DNA of 8,385 nt from an uncultured Selenomonadaceae bacterium (GCA_905233965.1 CAJOFG010000029.1:1-8385), one strand, 5' to 3'. Numbered from the stretch's first letter, positions 1 through 6,573 are shown. The notes: generated from the letters alone by a model not told the origin. Made by a program: numbers and translations.

Positions 1-1
1 A

Positions 2-382
2 GTTTTGGAGGATCCGAAAAAAAAGCGTCAGCCGAAATTTCCGGAACCGGAACCCGAAAATAAATCTCCGGATTTTGAAATTCCGACTTTGGCGAACGAC
101 CCGAATTTTCCGAACGAAGATTTACAAATTTTATTGCCGGATACAACGGAGTCGGCTGAAGTTCAAGAAATTGATTTGGAAGAATTTCAACGGCAGAAAA
201 AAATTTTGAAACAAGCCGACGAAAAAATTTCTCCCGAATTGAAAATTGAACCCGTCGAAAAAATCGAACGTCCGGAAAAAAATTCTCCGGCTCTCACAAG
301 TCCCGAAATTGTCAACGCAATAATTTTGGGCGAAATTTTAAACAAGCCGCGATTCAAATACGGATTCCGGGCAAGGAGATAA
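2..382 (+). CDS. Hypothetical proline/charge-rich protein, 5' end probably outside the window
   Basis: I do not recognise this protein. The frame is open to the left edge. A TTG at 5-7 could be a start, but no upstream sequence is available to show a ribosome site, so I treat the gene as partial. The visible 125 residues are low in complexity and rich in Pro, Glu and Lys (for example PEPEPENK near residue 15), with no membrane segment or signal peptide, which suggests a mostly disordered chain. The last 25 residues differ: a short hydrophobic stretch ([11 protein letters not shown]) is followed by a basic end ([12 protein letters not shown]), which looks like a short folding or docking segment. 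The TAA at 380-382 is five bases before the next gene's start, and that gene's SD lies within this gene's final codons. The two are therefore probably co-transcribed and translationally coupled. It does not look like a permease or a substrate-binding protein. Confidence 0.7.
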   Translation, partial: VLEDPKKKRQPKFPEPEPENKSPDFEIPTLANDPNFPNEDLQILLPDTTESAEVQEIDLEEFQRQKKILKQADEKISPELKIEPVEKIERPEKNSPALTSPEIVNAIILGEILNKPRFKYGFRARR

Positions 383-390
383 AAATTTTG
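373..390 (+). promoter_or_regulatory. SD and TTG start of the ABC ATPase, embedded in the preceding gene
   Basis: AAGGAG at 373-378 lies in the last codons of the upstream gene and is nine bases before the TTG at 388-390. The position of the SD and the start of homology ([10 protein letters not shown]) immediately after the TTG support TTG as the true start. Ribosomes finishing the upstream gene would unload almost on top of this site. Confidence 0.75.
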
Positions 391-1107
391 ATTGAGATAA
401 AAAATTTAAAAAAATCCTTCGACGACTTGGAAGTTTTGAAAGGCATCGACCTCAACATTGACGAGCGCGAAGTCGTCGTGATAATAGGTCCTTCCGGCTC
501 CGGCAAGTCCACTTTGCTCCGTTGCATAAATTTTTTGGAAGAGCCGACGGAAGGAACGGTTACCGTTGACGGAATAACTTTGTCCGGCGACGAAAACATT
601 ACCCGCGTCCGCGAAGAAGTCGGAATGGTTTTTCAAAACTTCAACCTCTTCCCGCACATGAGCGTTATGGACAACATCACGCTTGCACCGATTAAAGTTC
701 GCAAAATGGAAAAGTCGCAAGCGGAAATGACCGGACAGGAGCTTTTGGACAGAGTCGGACTCGGTGACAAAGCAAACGCTTTCCCGAATCAACTTTCCGG
801 CGGACAACGTCAAAGAGTTGCAATAGCCCGCGCCTTGGCGATGAAACCGAAAGTCATGTTGTTCGACGAACCGACAAGCGCGTTAGATCCGGAAATGGTC
901 GGCGAAGTTTTGGACGTTATGAAACGACTTGCCGAAAGCGGAATGACAATGGTCATCGTAACTCATGAAATGGGATTTGCGCGGGAAGTCGGAACGCGGT
1001 TAATTTTCGTTGACGGCGGTTACATCGTCGAGGACGGGAAACCGAAAGAAATTTTTGAAAATCCCAAAGAGGAACGAACGAAATTATTTTTGTCGAAAAT
1101 TTTGTGA
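388..1107 (+). CDS. glnQ: Polar amino-acid ABC transporter ATP-binding protein (GlnQ family)
   Basis: This is the cytoplasmic ATPase that powers uptake of a polar amino acid through a membrane permease fed by an extracellular binding protein. All nucleotide-binding motifs are intact in the 239 residues: Walker [10 protein letters not shown] at 34-42, Q-loop Gln83 ([10 protein letters not shown]), signature LSGGQ at 136-140, Walker B VMLFDEP with catalytic Glu161, D-loop SALD at 164-167 and switch His193 (VTHEM). The LFPHMSV...NIT stretch, the SALDPE.V motif and the length are typical of the GlnQ/HisP/ArtP subfamily, so amino-acid import is a firm family-level call. The actual substrate cannot be read from the ATPase. 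No permease or binding-protein gene lies next to it: the upstream gene is unrelated in appearance and a terminator follows directly. Partners must be further upstream or elsewhere in the genome. Confidence 0.95.
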   Translation: MIEIKNLKKSFDDLEVLKGIDLNIDEREVVVIIGPSGSGKSTLLRCINFLEEPTEGTVTVDGITLSGDENITRVREEVGMVFQNFNLFPHMSVMDNITLAPIKVRKMEKSQAEMTGQELLDRVGLGDKANAFPNQLSGGQRQRVAIARALAMKPKVMLFDEPTSALDPEMVGEVLDVMKRLAESGMTMVIVTHEMGFAREVGTRLIFVDGGYIVEDGKPKEIFENPKEERTKLFLSKIL

Positions 1108-1125
1108 CGAAAAAAAATTTTTTTG

Positions 1126-1155
1126 AGCGCGAAAATTTTAATCGCGCTTTTTTTT
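1126..1155 (+). terminator. Rho-independent terminator after the ABC ATPase
   Basis: A perfect 7-bp stem, AGCGCGA (1126-1132) with TCGCGCT (1142-1148), encloses a nine-base A/T loop and runs into eight consecutive T (1148-1155). It begins 18 bases after the TGA stop. An A8-T7 tract (1110-1124) lies just before it, and its A run could pair with the terminal T run to lengthen the stem. It separates the transporter gene from the zinc-ribbon gene. Confidence 0.85.
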
Positions 1156-1274
1156 GTGCCCCGTCGTCGAAAAATTTACCGGTCGGCAGGAAATTTATAT
1201 TGTTTGTTGAAATAGATTTTTTGACCGGGTTATTTCCGGATTAAATCGGCATTTTGATTTTGTGGTGATTTTTT

Positions 1275-1745
1275 ATGTCTTTGATTCAACTCAAGAAAAC
1301 TTCAGACAAAAAACTTATTTGCCCGACTTGCGGTCAAGTTTTGCGATACGTCGAAGGCGGACCCGTTGTCGTCAAAGACGGAAAAGTTGATATGGACGCA
1401 ACGCTGCCTCGCCATATTTGCGATCGGTGCGGCGTTTTTTATCGCGAACTTTTGGGTTCCGGCTACTTCAACAAATTTAATTTGCCGGAGAACGAAAAAA
1501 AATCTGCACCGCGTGTCATTGCAACCGGCGATATTCCTCCGACAATTTTGAAACGCGAGGCGGACGGAAAATGTCCCTGCCCGCGTTGCGGTGAAAGAAT
1601 GGATTTCGTTGAAGCCGGTCCGGTGCAAATCGTGAACGGTCGCCCGGATTTCAGCAACACGATGGATCATTTCAACTGTCCGCATTGCAAATCGGTTTTC
1701 CGCAAAATTGTCGGCACGGATTATTTTCAATGGTCGGACAGATAA
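1275..1745 (+). CDS. Hypothetical protein with two tandem zinc-ribbon units
   Basis: A 156-residue soluble protein that I cannot assign to a named family. It holds two copies of one unit. Unit 1 (about 16-68) has CPTC (16-19) and CDRC (49-52). Unit 2 (about 102-154) has CPRC (102-105) and CPHC (135-138). Both have 30 residues between the second and third Cys. Other matched positions are also 86 apart: VEGGPV/VEAGPV (26/112), Gly36/Gly122, Gly61/Gly147 and YF at 64-65/150-151. Eighteen of 53 aligned positions are identical. Each unit should bind one Zn by four Cys and form a small treble-strand ribbon. Residues 69-98 form a Lys- and Pro-containing linker. A role in nucleic-acid or protein binding would be a guess. 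The ATG at 1275 has GGTGAT six bases upstream. No convincing promoter is seen in the 119 bases between the preceding terminator and the gene. No terminator follows, so its transcript may run into the division operon. Confidence 0.85.
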   Translation: MSLIQLKKTSDKKLICPTCGQVLRYVEGGPVVVKDGKVDMDATLPRHICDRCGVFYRELLGSGYFNKFNLPENEKKSAPRVIATGDIPPTILKREADGKCPCPRCGERMDFVEAGPVQIVNGRPDFSNTMDHFNCPHCKSVFRKIVGTDYFQWSDR

Positions 1746-1779
1746 TTTTCACGCAACCGGACACTTCAAACAAATACTC

Positions 1780-1808
1780 TTGATAATTTATGCCTGAATT
1801 GGTATTAT
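1780..1808 (+). promoter_or_regulatory. Sigma-A-type promoter with extended -10 for the divIC-ftsH operon
   Basis: TTGATA (1780-1785) and TATTAT (1803-1808) are separated by exactly 17 bases, and each matches the consensus at five of six positions. A TG dinucleotide at 1800-1801 sits one base before the -10 and makes it an extended -10 element. Transcription would start near 1815, giving a leader of about 20 bases that contains GGAGGTGAT (1824-1832), a near-perfect SD seven bases (measured from GGAGG) before the GTG at 1836. This is the strongest promoter on the plus strand before hemW. Confidence 0.75.
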
Positions 1809-1835
1809 TACAATAATTTTTTTGGAGGTGATCGG

Positions 1836-2111
1836 GTGAAAGAGAAAAAAGGATTTAACTGGTTCGCGCTGATAATGTTCGTCGTTGTCGCTTACTTCGC
1901 GACGGTTCTGATTTCTCAACAGGTGCATTTGACGCACGTCAGCGAGAGCCAACACGTTGCCGACAAAAGATTGGAAACGGCGAAAAGCGAAAACGAAAAA
2001 TTACGCAAGCAGTTGGACGAACTGCAGGATTTAAACAATATCGAAAGATTGGCGCGTGAAGATTTGGGACTTGCCAAAGCCGGCGAGTTGCCTTATCAGC
2101 CGGCGCGTTGA
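1836..2111 (+). CDS. divIC: DivIC/FtsL-like septum formation initiator
   Basis: A small bitopic division protein of 91 residues. FtsL and DivIC proteins pair through coiled coils outside the membrane and, with FtsB/DivIB-type partners, recruit and activate the septal peptidoglycan synthase. The sequence shows a short basic cytoplasmic N-terminus (MKEKKG), one membrane helix (about 9-27) and a heptad-like charged coiled coil (about 40-68). It ends with the conserved IERLAREDLGLAKAGELPY segment (69-87), typical of DivIC-type proteins. The GTG start is supported by the strong SD at 1824-1832. It is the first gene of the operon and lies 42 bases before the S1 gene. In Bacillus the same position, upstream of the yabR-like gene and tilS, is held by divIC, which favours DivIC over FtsL or FtsB. 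These families are hard to separate on sequence alone. Confidence 0.88.
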   Translation: MKEKKGFNWFALIMFVVVAYFATVLISQQVHLTHVSESQHVADKRLETAKSENEKLRKQLDELQDLNNIERLAREDLGLAKAGELPYQPAR

Positions 2112-2153
2112 TTTTTCCGGGTAAATATTTTTTTTCGAGGAGGACAATTTTTA

Positions 2154-2573
2154 ATGGAGTTGGGCAGCGTTGTTGAAGGAAAAGTTACGCGCATTACAAA
2201 TTTCGGTGCCTTTGTGGAACTTGAGGACGGGCAAAGCGGATTGATTCACATTTCCGAAGTTGCCGACGAATACGTCAGCGATGTAAGCGAATTTCTCACA
2301 AAAGGCGAAACGGTTACGGCAAAAGTTATCAGCATTGACCAAAACGGAAAAATTGCGCTGTCATTGAAGAAGATGAAACCGCCGACTCAAACGGAAAAAA
2401 ATTTTCAACCGGCTAAACCGAATTTCCGGAACGGCAGACCGAATCGTCAAGTTTCCGCCGCGTTCGAGGATAAACTTTCAAAATTTCTCCGCGACAGCGA
2501 CGAGCGACTTACCGACTTGAAACGCAAGACCGATTCCAAACGCGGGGGACGCGGTTCGCGTCGTTCGGTTTAA
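2154..2573 (+). CDS. yabR: S1-domain RNA-binding protein (YabR-like)
   Basis: A 139-residue protein with one S1 (OB-fold) RNA-binding domain at about 1-75. The hallmark residues are GKVTRITNFGAFVEL (9-23), GLIHISE (29-35) and KVISID..GKIALSLK (57-72). These resemble the S1 module of polynucleotide phosphorylase and ribosomal protein S1. A Pro/Asn-rich linker follows, then a conserved-looking tail (FEDKLSKFLRDSDERLTDLKR, in two adjoining pieces) and a very basic end with KRGGRGSRR that should add nonspecific RNA contacts. The position between divIC and tilS matches Bacillus yabR. Its exact role is not settled in the family; binding to RNA or the ribosome is expected. The ATG at 2154 has GAGGAGG ten bases upstream. 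The TAA stop is only three bases from the TilS start and in the same reading frame. Confidence 0.9.
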   Translation: MELGSVVEGKVTRITNFGAFVELEDGQSGLIHISEVADEYVSDVSEFLTKGETVTAKVISIDQNGKIALSLKKMKPPTQTEKNFQPAKPNFRNGRPNRQVSAAFEDKLSKFLRDSDERLTDLKRKTDSKRGGRGSRRSV

Positions 2574-2576
2574 ACC

Positions 2577-4145
2577 TTGCTGAAAAGGTTTATCGAATTT
2601 TGCCGGGCGGAAAAAATTTTCGACGTTCAAAAAATTGTCGTCGCGGTGTCCGGCGGTGCGGACTCTCTCGCGCTTGCCGATTTGATTCTCCGGGCGCGGC
2701 AAAGATTCCGGCTTGAAATTTGTATCGCGCATTACGATCACGGGCTGAGAAAAAATTCCGGCGACGATGCGGAGTTTGTAAAAAGTTTCGCGGAAAGTGC
2801 CGGCGTAAATTTTTTTTCCCGGCGCGGCGACGTGAAAACTTTCGCGGCGGAAAATAAAATTTCGATTGAAACGGCGGCAAGGATTCTTCGCTACGACTTT
2901 TTGTCCGACGTTCGTCGCAGTGAAAATTTCGACGCGATTGCAACGGCTCATCACGCGGACGATTTTGCGGAAACGGTTTTAATGCGAATTTTGCGCGGCT
3001 CCGGTTTATCGGGTCTTGCGGCGATTCGATTAAAAAATTTTTCCGCAGATTACGGTTTGCTGATTCGTCCGTTGCTCCGGTTCAAAAAATCCGAACTCGA
3101 AAATTATTGTCGGGAAAGAAATTTAACGCCGCGCATTGACGAAACAAATTTTGAAACCGACGCGACGCGAAATAAAATCCGGCTGGAACTTTTGCCGGAG
3201 TTGGCAAAATTCAATCCGAACATTGTCGAAACGCTTTGCAGGCTCGGCGAAATTTCCGGCGAAGAAACGGACTTCATAAATTCGCAAGTCGAAAAAATAT
3301 ATCCTTCGCTCGTGAAAAAAAATTCCGATACCGGCGAACCGGAACTTTTACAAAAAAATTTTTTGCAACTTCACCCGGCACTTCAAAGGGCGGCGGCAAA
3401 AAAATTCGTCGCCGAAACAGCCGGGACAAATAAAGATTTCGCCTTCAAACATTTTGAAACGGTGAAAAAAGTATTGACTTACAATTTATCGGGCGCGGAA
3501 CTTCCGCACAAACTCCGCATAAATCTTCGGCGCGGAAAGTTGACCGTCACGAGTAATTTTAATCAAACGTCAGAGAAGGGGTTGGTTAAGTTGAAAACCA
3601 AAGAAGATTTCATCGACCGCGTGTTGTACAACAAAGAGCAAATCGCCGAGCGTGTCAAAGAAATTACCGCAAAAATCAATGAAGATTACAAAGACATCAA
3701 GAAACCGCTTTTGGCTGTCGGTATTCTCAACGGCGCGGTCATGTTCTACACCGACATCGTAAGGAACATTACCGTTCCCGTCCACTTCGATTTCATGATT
3801 GCCTCCAGCTACGACGCAAACACTCACACAAGCGGCAAGGTAAACATCTTGAAAAATTTGGATAACGATCCGAAAGGTCGCGACATTCTCCTGATTGAGG
3901 ACATTGTCGATTCCGGCACCACCATGAATTATTTGCTTGATTATTTCAAAGACAAGGGCGCGGCAAGTGTAAAAATTTGCACGCTCTTGAATAAACCTTC
4001 GCGCCGGAAAGTTGAAGTCAACATCGATTACTGCGGCTTTGAAGTCCCCGACGAATTTATTGTCGGTTACGGTTTGGATTTCGCGCAACATTACAGAAAT
4101 TTGCCGTATCTCGGAGTTTTGAAACGCAGCGTTTATGCGAAATAA
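2577..4145 (+). CDS. tilS/hprT: TilS-HPRT fusion: tRNA(Ile)-lysidine synthetase plus hypoxanthine phosphoribosyltransferase
   Basis: One 522-codon frame covers two enzymes. TilS (1 to about 326) uses ATP and lysine to change C34 of the AUA-reading tRNA-Ile to lysidine. It has the PP-loop SGGADS (25-30), AHYDHGLR (51-58), TAHHADDFAET (123-133), RPLL (164-167), DETN (188-191) and RNKIR (198-202), plus the substrate-binding helical region. The usual C-terminal TilS_C domain is missing. HPRT (about 339-522) makes IMP and GMP from hypoxanthine or guanine and PRPP. It shows GILNGA (382-387), the flexible-loop SSYDANTHTSG (410-420), the PRPP motif IEDIVDSGTT (440-449), KPSRR (473-477) and FEVPDEFIVGYGLD (488-501). 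The linker at 327-338 looks like translated intergenic DNA with an SD. The TTG at 2577 has no clear SD, so translation probably re-initiates after the S1 stop three bases away. A TilS/HprT fusion is known in Listeria. Both domain identities are near certain; whether the product is one protein or two is open. Confidence 0.93.
   Translation: MLKRFIEFCRAEKIFDVQKIVVAVSGGADSLALADLILRARQRFRLEICIAHYDHGLRKNSGDDAEFVKSFAESAGVNFFSRRGDVKTFAAENKISIETAARILRYDFLSDVRRSENFDAIATAHHADDFAETVLMRILRGSGLSGLAAIRLKNFSADYGLLIRPLLRFKKSELENYCRERNLTPRIDETNFETDATRNKIRLELLPELAKFNPNIVETLCRLGEISGEETDFINSQVEKIYPSLVKKNSDTGEPELLQKNFLQLHPALQRAAAKKFVAETAGTNKDFAFKHFETVKKVLTYNLSGAELPHKLRINLRRGKLTVTSNFNQTSEKGLVKLKTKEDFIDRVLYNKEQIAERVKEITAKINEDYKDIKKPLLAVGILNGAVMFYTDIVRNITVPVHFDFMIASSYDANTHTSGKVNILKNLDNDPKGRDILLIEDIVDSGTTMNYLLDYFKDKGAASVKICTLLNKPSRRKVEVNIDYCGFEVPDEFIVGYGLDFAQHYRNLPYLGVLKRSVYAK
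3574..3593 (+). promoter_or_regulatory. Internal SD and TTG: possible separate start for HPRT
   Basis: AGAAGGGG at 3574-3581 is followed after nine bases by an in-frame TTG (3591-3593, codon 339). The protein read from there begins MKTKEDFIDRVLYNKEQIAE, which is where stand-alone HPRT proteins normally begin. TTG is a common start in this window. The other two frames meet stops here: TGA at 3592-3594 overlapping the TTG, and TAA at 3554, 3560 and 3587. So 3591-4145 may also be translated as an independent 184-residue HPRT. Confidence 0.55.
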
Positions 4146-4183
4146 GATTTTAAAAAAATCTTGCAGAGAAGGAGCGTTTTTGA

Positions 4184-6112
4184 TTGAACAGTTTTTTCCG
4201 CAACGTCGGATTTTATTTGTTGGTTATATTCATCGCGATAACGGCTTACGATTATTTTTCGATTAAACCTCAGCAGGTTGAAGAAGTGAGTTATTCGCAA
4301 TTTCTCACTCGCGTGGAGTCCGGCGAAGTTTCCAAAGTCGTTCTGACAAAAAATTCCATAAAGGCAACGAAGAAAGACGGCGGAGAATTTACGTCGATTG
4401 CGCCGGATGTTCCGGTGGGAGATGAAACTCTCGTCGGAAAATTGGAGTCGAAAGGCGTTGAAATAACCGCGCAAAATCCGAAAGAGCCGCCCTGGTGGAT
4501 GACGCTCCTTTCCTCATTCCTCCCGATTTTAATTTTAATCGGCGTGTGGTTCTTCATCATGAATCAGACGCACGGCTCCGGCAGTAAAGTAATGTCGTTC
4601 GGAAAAAGTCGCGCAAGACTTTCCGGAAACGACAAAGTCAAAGTAACTTTCAACGACGTTGCCGGCGCGGACGAAGCGAAAGAAGAATTGGAGGAAGTCG
4701 TCGAATTTTTGAAACACCCGAAAAAGTTTAACGAACTCGGCGCAAGAATTCCGAAAGGCGTTTTGCTTTTCGGTCCTCCGGGAACGGGTAAAACTCTTTT
4801 GGCAAAAGCCGTTGCAGGTGAGGCGGGCGTTGTATTTTTCTCGATAAGCGGTTCGGACTTCGTTGAAATGTTCGTCGGTGTCGGTGCGTCGCGTGTCCGT
4901 GATCTGTTCGCTCAGGCGAAAAAAAATTCACCGTGCATCGTTTTTATCGACGAAATTGATGCGGTCGGTCGTCAGCGCGGAGCCGGATTAAGCGGCGGGC
5001 ATGACGAACGCGAACAAACTTTAAATCAGTTGCTCGTCGAAATGGACGGGTTCGCTCCGAACGAAGGAATAATCATCATCGCGGCGACGAACAGACCGGA
5101 CATTTTGGATCATGCACTTCTCCGACCGGGAAGATTCGACAGACAAATTGTCGTCGATAAGCCGGACGTGAAAGGGCGCGTCGAAATTCTCAAAGTCCAT
5201 TCAAAAGGAAAACCGCTTGCCAAAGATGTCGATACCGACGTTTTGGCGCGAAGAACTCCGGGATTCACCGGCGCGGACTTGGCAAACCTCGTCAACGAAG
5301 CGGCACTTCTCGCGGCGCGCAGAGATAAGCGCGAAATAGGAATGACGGAGTTGGAAGAGTCAATCGAACGCGTTATGGCGGGACCGGAAAGAAAATCCAA
5401 AGTGATGAGTGAGGACGAAAAGAAATTGACGGCTTATCACGAAGGCGGTCACGCTCTCGTCGGAATGATGTTGAAACACGCCGATCCGGTTCACAAGGTT
5501 ACGATTATTCCCAGAGGACGTGCCGGCGGATACACTTTGATGTTGCCGAAAGAGGACAGAAGTTATGCGACGCGCTCCGAACTTATCGATCGCTTGAAAG
5601 TTTCGATGGGCGGACGTGTTGCCGAAGAAATTGTTCTCAACGAAATTTCCACCGGCGCATCCCAAGACATTCAACAGGCAAGCCGGATTGTCCGCTCCAT
5701 GATTATGCAGTACGGCATGAGCGACGTTTTGGGACCGGTTGCTTACGGCGCGGATCAAACGCAACAATTTTTGGGGCAGACTCAGCGAAATTATTCCGAA
5801 GAAGTCGCCGGCGAAATTGACAAAGAAGTCCAAAAGTACATGGAGGAGGCTTACGAGGCTTGCAAAGTCATCATCAACGAGCACCGCGACAAGCTGGAGT
5901 TAATCGCGCAAGCACTGATGGACAAAGAAACTTTGACTGCCGCCGAGCTCAAGGAAATGGTTTTCGGCAAAACCGAAGACGAGCCGAAACCGCCGACAGA
6001 CTTGACGAAAAACGATCCGCCGGAAAAACCGATTGACTTGGTAAAAAAAGTTGAAGAAAAAATTTCCGATTCAATCTTCGATTCCGGAAATTCAAATCCG
6101 GAACCGGTTTAA
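4184..6112 (+). CDS. ftsH: ATP-dependent zinc metalloprotease FtsH
   Basis: A membrane-anchored AAA+ protease that forms hexamers and degrades misfolded membrane proteins and some regulators. The 642 residues are complete. Transmembrane helices lie at about 8-26 and 106-127 and flank an extracytoplasmic domain. The AAA module has Walker A GPPGTGKT (197-204), Walker B IVFIDE (252-257) and the second region of homology [20 protein letters not shown] (301-320), with Arg314 and Arg317 as likely arginine fingers. The pore motif is in the [11 protein letters not shown] stretch. The protease domain has HEGGH (419-423), with Asp495 (GASQDI) as the expected third zinc ligand. HEGGH replaces the commoner HEAGH but keeps HExxH. 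The C-terminal tail (about 594-642) is Pro- and acid-rich and probably flexible. The TTG start is supported by AAGGAG (4169-4174) nine bases upstream. It is the last gene of the operon, 38 bases after tilS/hprT. Confidence 0.98.
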   Translation: MNSFFRNVGFYLLVIFIAITAYDYFSIKPQQVEEVSYSQFLTRVESGEVSKVVLTKNSIKATKKDGGEFTSIAPDVPVGDETLVGKLESKGVEITAQNPKEPPWWMTLLSSFLPILILIGVWFFIMNQTHGSGSKVMSFGKSRARLSGNDKVKVTFNDVAGADEAKEELEEVVEFLKHPKKFNELGARIPKGVLLFGPPGTGKTLLAKAVAGEAGVVFFSISGSDFVEMFVGVGASRVRDLFAQAKKNSPCIVFIDEIDAVGRQRGAGLSGGHDEREQTLNQLLVEMDGFAPNEGIIIIAATNRPDILDHALLRPGRFDRQIVVDKPDVKGRVEILKVHSKGKPLAKDVDTDVLARRTPGFTGADLANLVNEAALLAARRDKREIGMTELEESIERVMAGPERKSKVMSEDEKKLTAYHEGGHALVGMMLKHADPVHKVTIIPRGRAGGYTLMLPKEDRSYATRSELIDRLKVSMGGRVAEEIVLNEISTGASQDIQQASRIVRSMIMQYGMSDVLGPVAYGADQTQQFLGQTQRNYSEEVAGEIDKEVQKYMEEAYEACKVIINEHRDKLELIAQALMDKETLTAAELKEMVFGKTEDEPKPPTDLTKNDPPEKPIDLVKKVEEKISDSIFDSGNSNPEPV

Positions 6113-6132
6113 AAATTTTCATCGGACAAAAT

Positions 6133-6170
6133 AAAAAAAAGTCGCCGCATTGCAAAGTGCGACGGCTTTT
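6133..6170. terminator. Bidirectional terminator between ftsH and the minus-strand pair
   Basis: A hairpin with A-rich and T-rich flanks serves both strands. AAAAGTCGCCGCA (6137-6149) pairs with TGCGACGGCTTTT (6158-6170) around an eight-base loop. The 13-position stem has one G.U wobble and one C.A mismatch. On the plus strand it ends in TTTT about 60 bases after the ftsH stop. On the minus strand it runs into eight T (complement of A 6133-6140), 20 bases after the gtrA-like stop, so it is stronger in that direction. Confidence 0.8.
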
Positions 6171-6189
6171 CAGTTTGCCCGAATTTTTT

Positions 6190-6573
6190 TCAACCGGTAA
6201 CCGCTTTACGTTTCATGACGTAATTCCACAAAGTCACAATCACGGTCGCGCCGAGTTTCGCCGCCATGTAATACAGCCCGACAATTTCGACGAAGAACCA
6301 CATACAAATTTGATTCAAGCCCAAGCCGACGACGCTTGACCCGATAAAAATCGTCGCGCTCTTTTTGGTCTGCCGTTTCGCATTTTTGAAAACGTACTTC
6401 ACGCAAAGAAAATAATTCAGAATTACACTCGCCGTGAAAGAAATTCCCGCCGAATAAAGATAATGCACGCCGCAAAAATCCGTCAGCGCAAAAAGTATCG
6501 CGCAGTCGAACAACAGAGAAACGCCGCCGACAATGCAAAAGCGCACGAACTCAAAAAATTTTTCGCCCCTCAT
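6190..6573 (-). CDS. GtrA-like small membrane protein (probable polyprenyl-linked sugar flippase)
   Basis: A 127-residue integral membrane protein with four predicted helices at about 9-30, 38-62, 72-99 and 101-121. It carries the GtrA-family marks: Arg11 and Gly16 (RFCIVGG), Asp23 in helix 1, Asn53-Tyr54 in helix 2 (LNYFLCVKYVF) and the closing WNYVMKRK (116-123). GtrA proteins are thought to move undecaprenyl-phosphate-linked monosaccharides across the inner membrane for glycosylation of O-antigen or other envelope polymers. The flippase role is a family-level inference. Its ATG (6573-6571) overlaps the TGA of the upstream deacetylase gene as ATGA, and its SD GGAGG (complement of 6578-6582) lies inside that gene, so the two are tightly coupled. 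The pair suggests that its cargo is the deacetylated amino sugar. A terminator follows 20 bases after the stop. Confidence 0.88.
   Translation of the reverse strand: MRGEKFFEFVRFCIVGGVSLLFDCAILFALTDFCGVHYLYSAGISFTASVILNYFLCVKYVFKNAKRQTKKSATIFIGSSVVGLGLNQICMWFFVEIVGLYYMAAKLGATVIVTLWNYVMKRKAVTG

Noticed and set aside
7..13. GGAGGAT near the left edge as a ribosome site
   Set aside because: No start codon follows at a suitable distance. It is read as coding sequence of the first gene.
1110..1124. A8-T7 tract as a separate terminator after the ABC ATPase
   Set aside because: A pure A/T inverted repeat without a GC stem or loop would be weak; the GC hairpin just downstream is the real terminator.
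1156..1274. Promoter for the zinc-ribbon gene (TTGACC at 1221 with A/T-rich bases downstream)
   Set aside because: No -10 with more than three matches lies at a 16-18 base spacing, and other pairings such as TTTACC (1175) with TATATT (1196) have a 15-base spacer. Not strong enough to annotate.
3708..3745. Asn in place of Lys in the HPRT loop (GILNGA rather than GILKGA) as a defect
   Set aside because: From memory, LNG occurs in other bacterial HPRTs, and all other active-site motifs are intact.
3570..4091. Open minus-strand frame of 173 codons opposite HPRT
   Set aside because: The HPRT frame contains every family motif; the opposite frame is a by-product of codon bias.
5360..5884. Open minus-strand frame of 174 codons inside ftsH
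   Set aside because: The ftsH frame is conserved through this region (HEGGH, GASQDI). The antisense frame has no motif or ribosome site.
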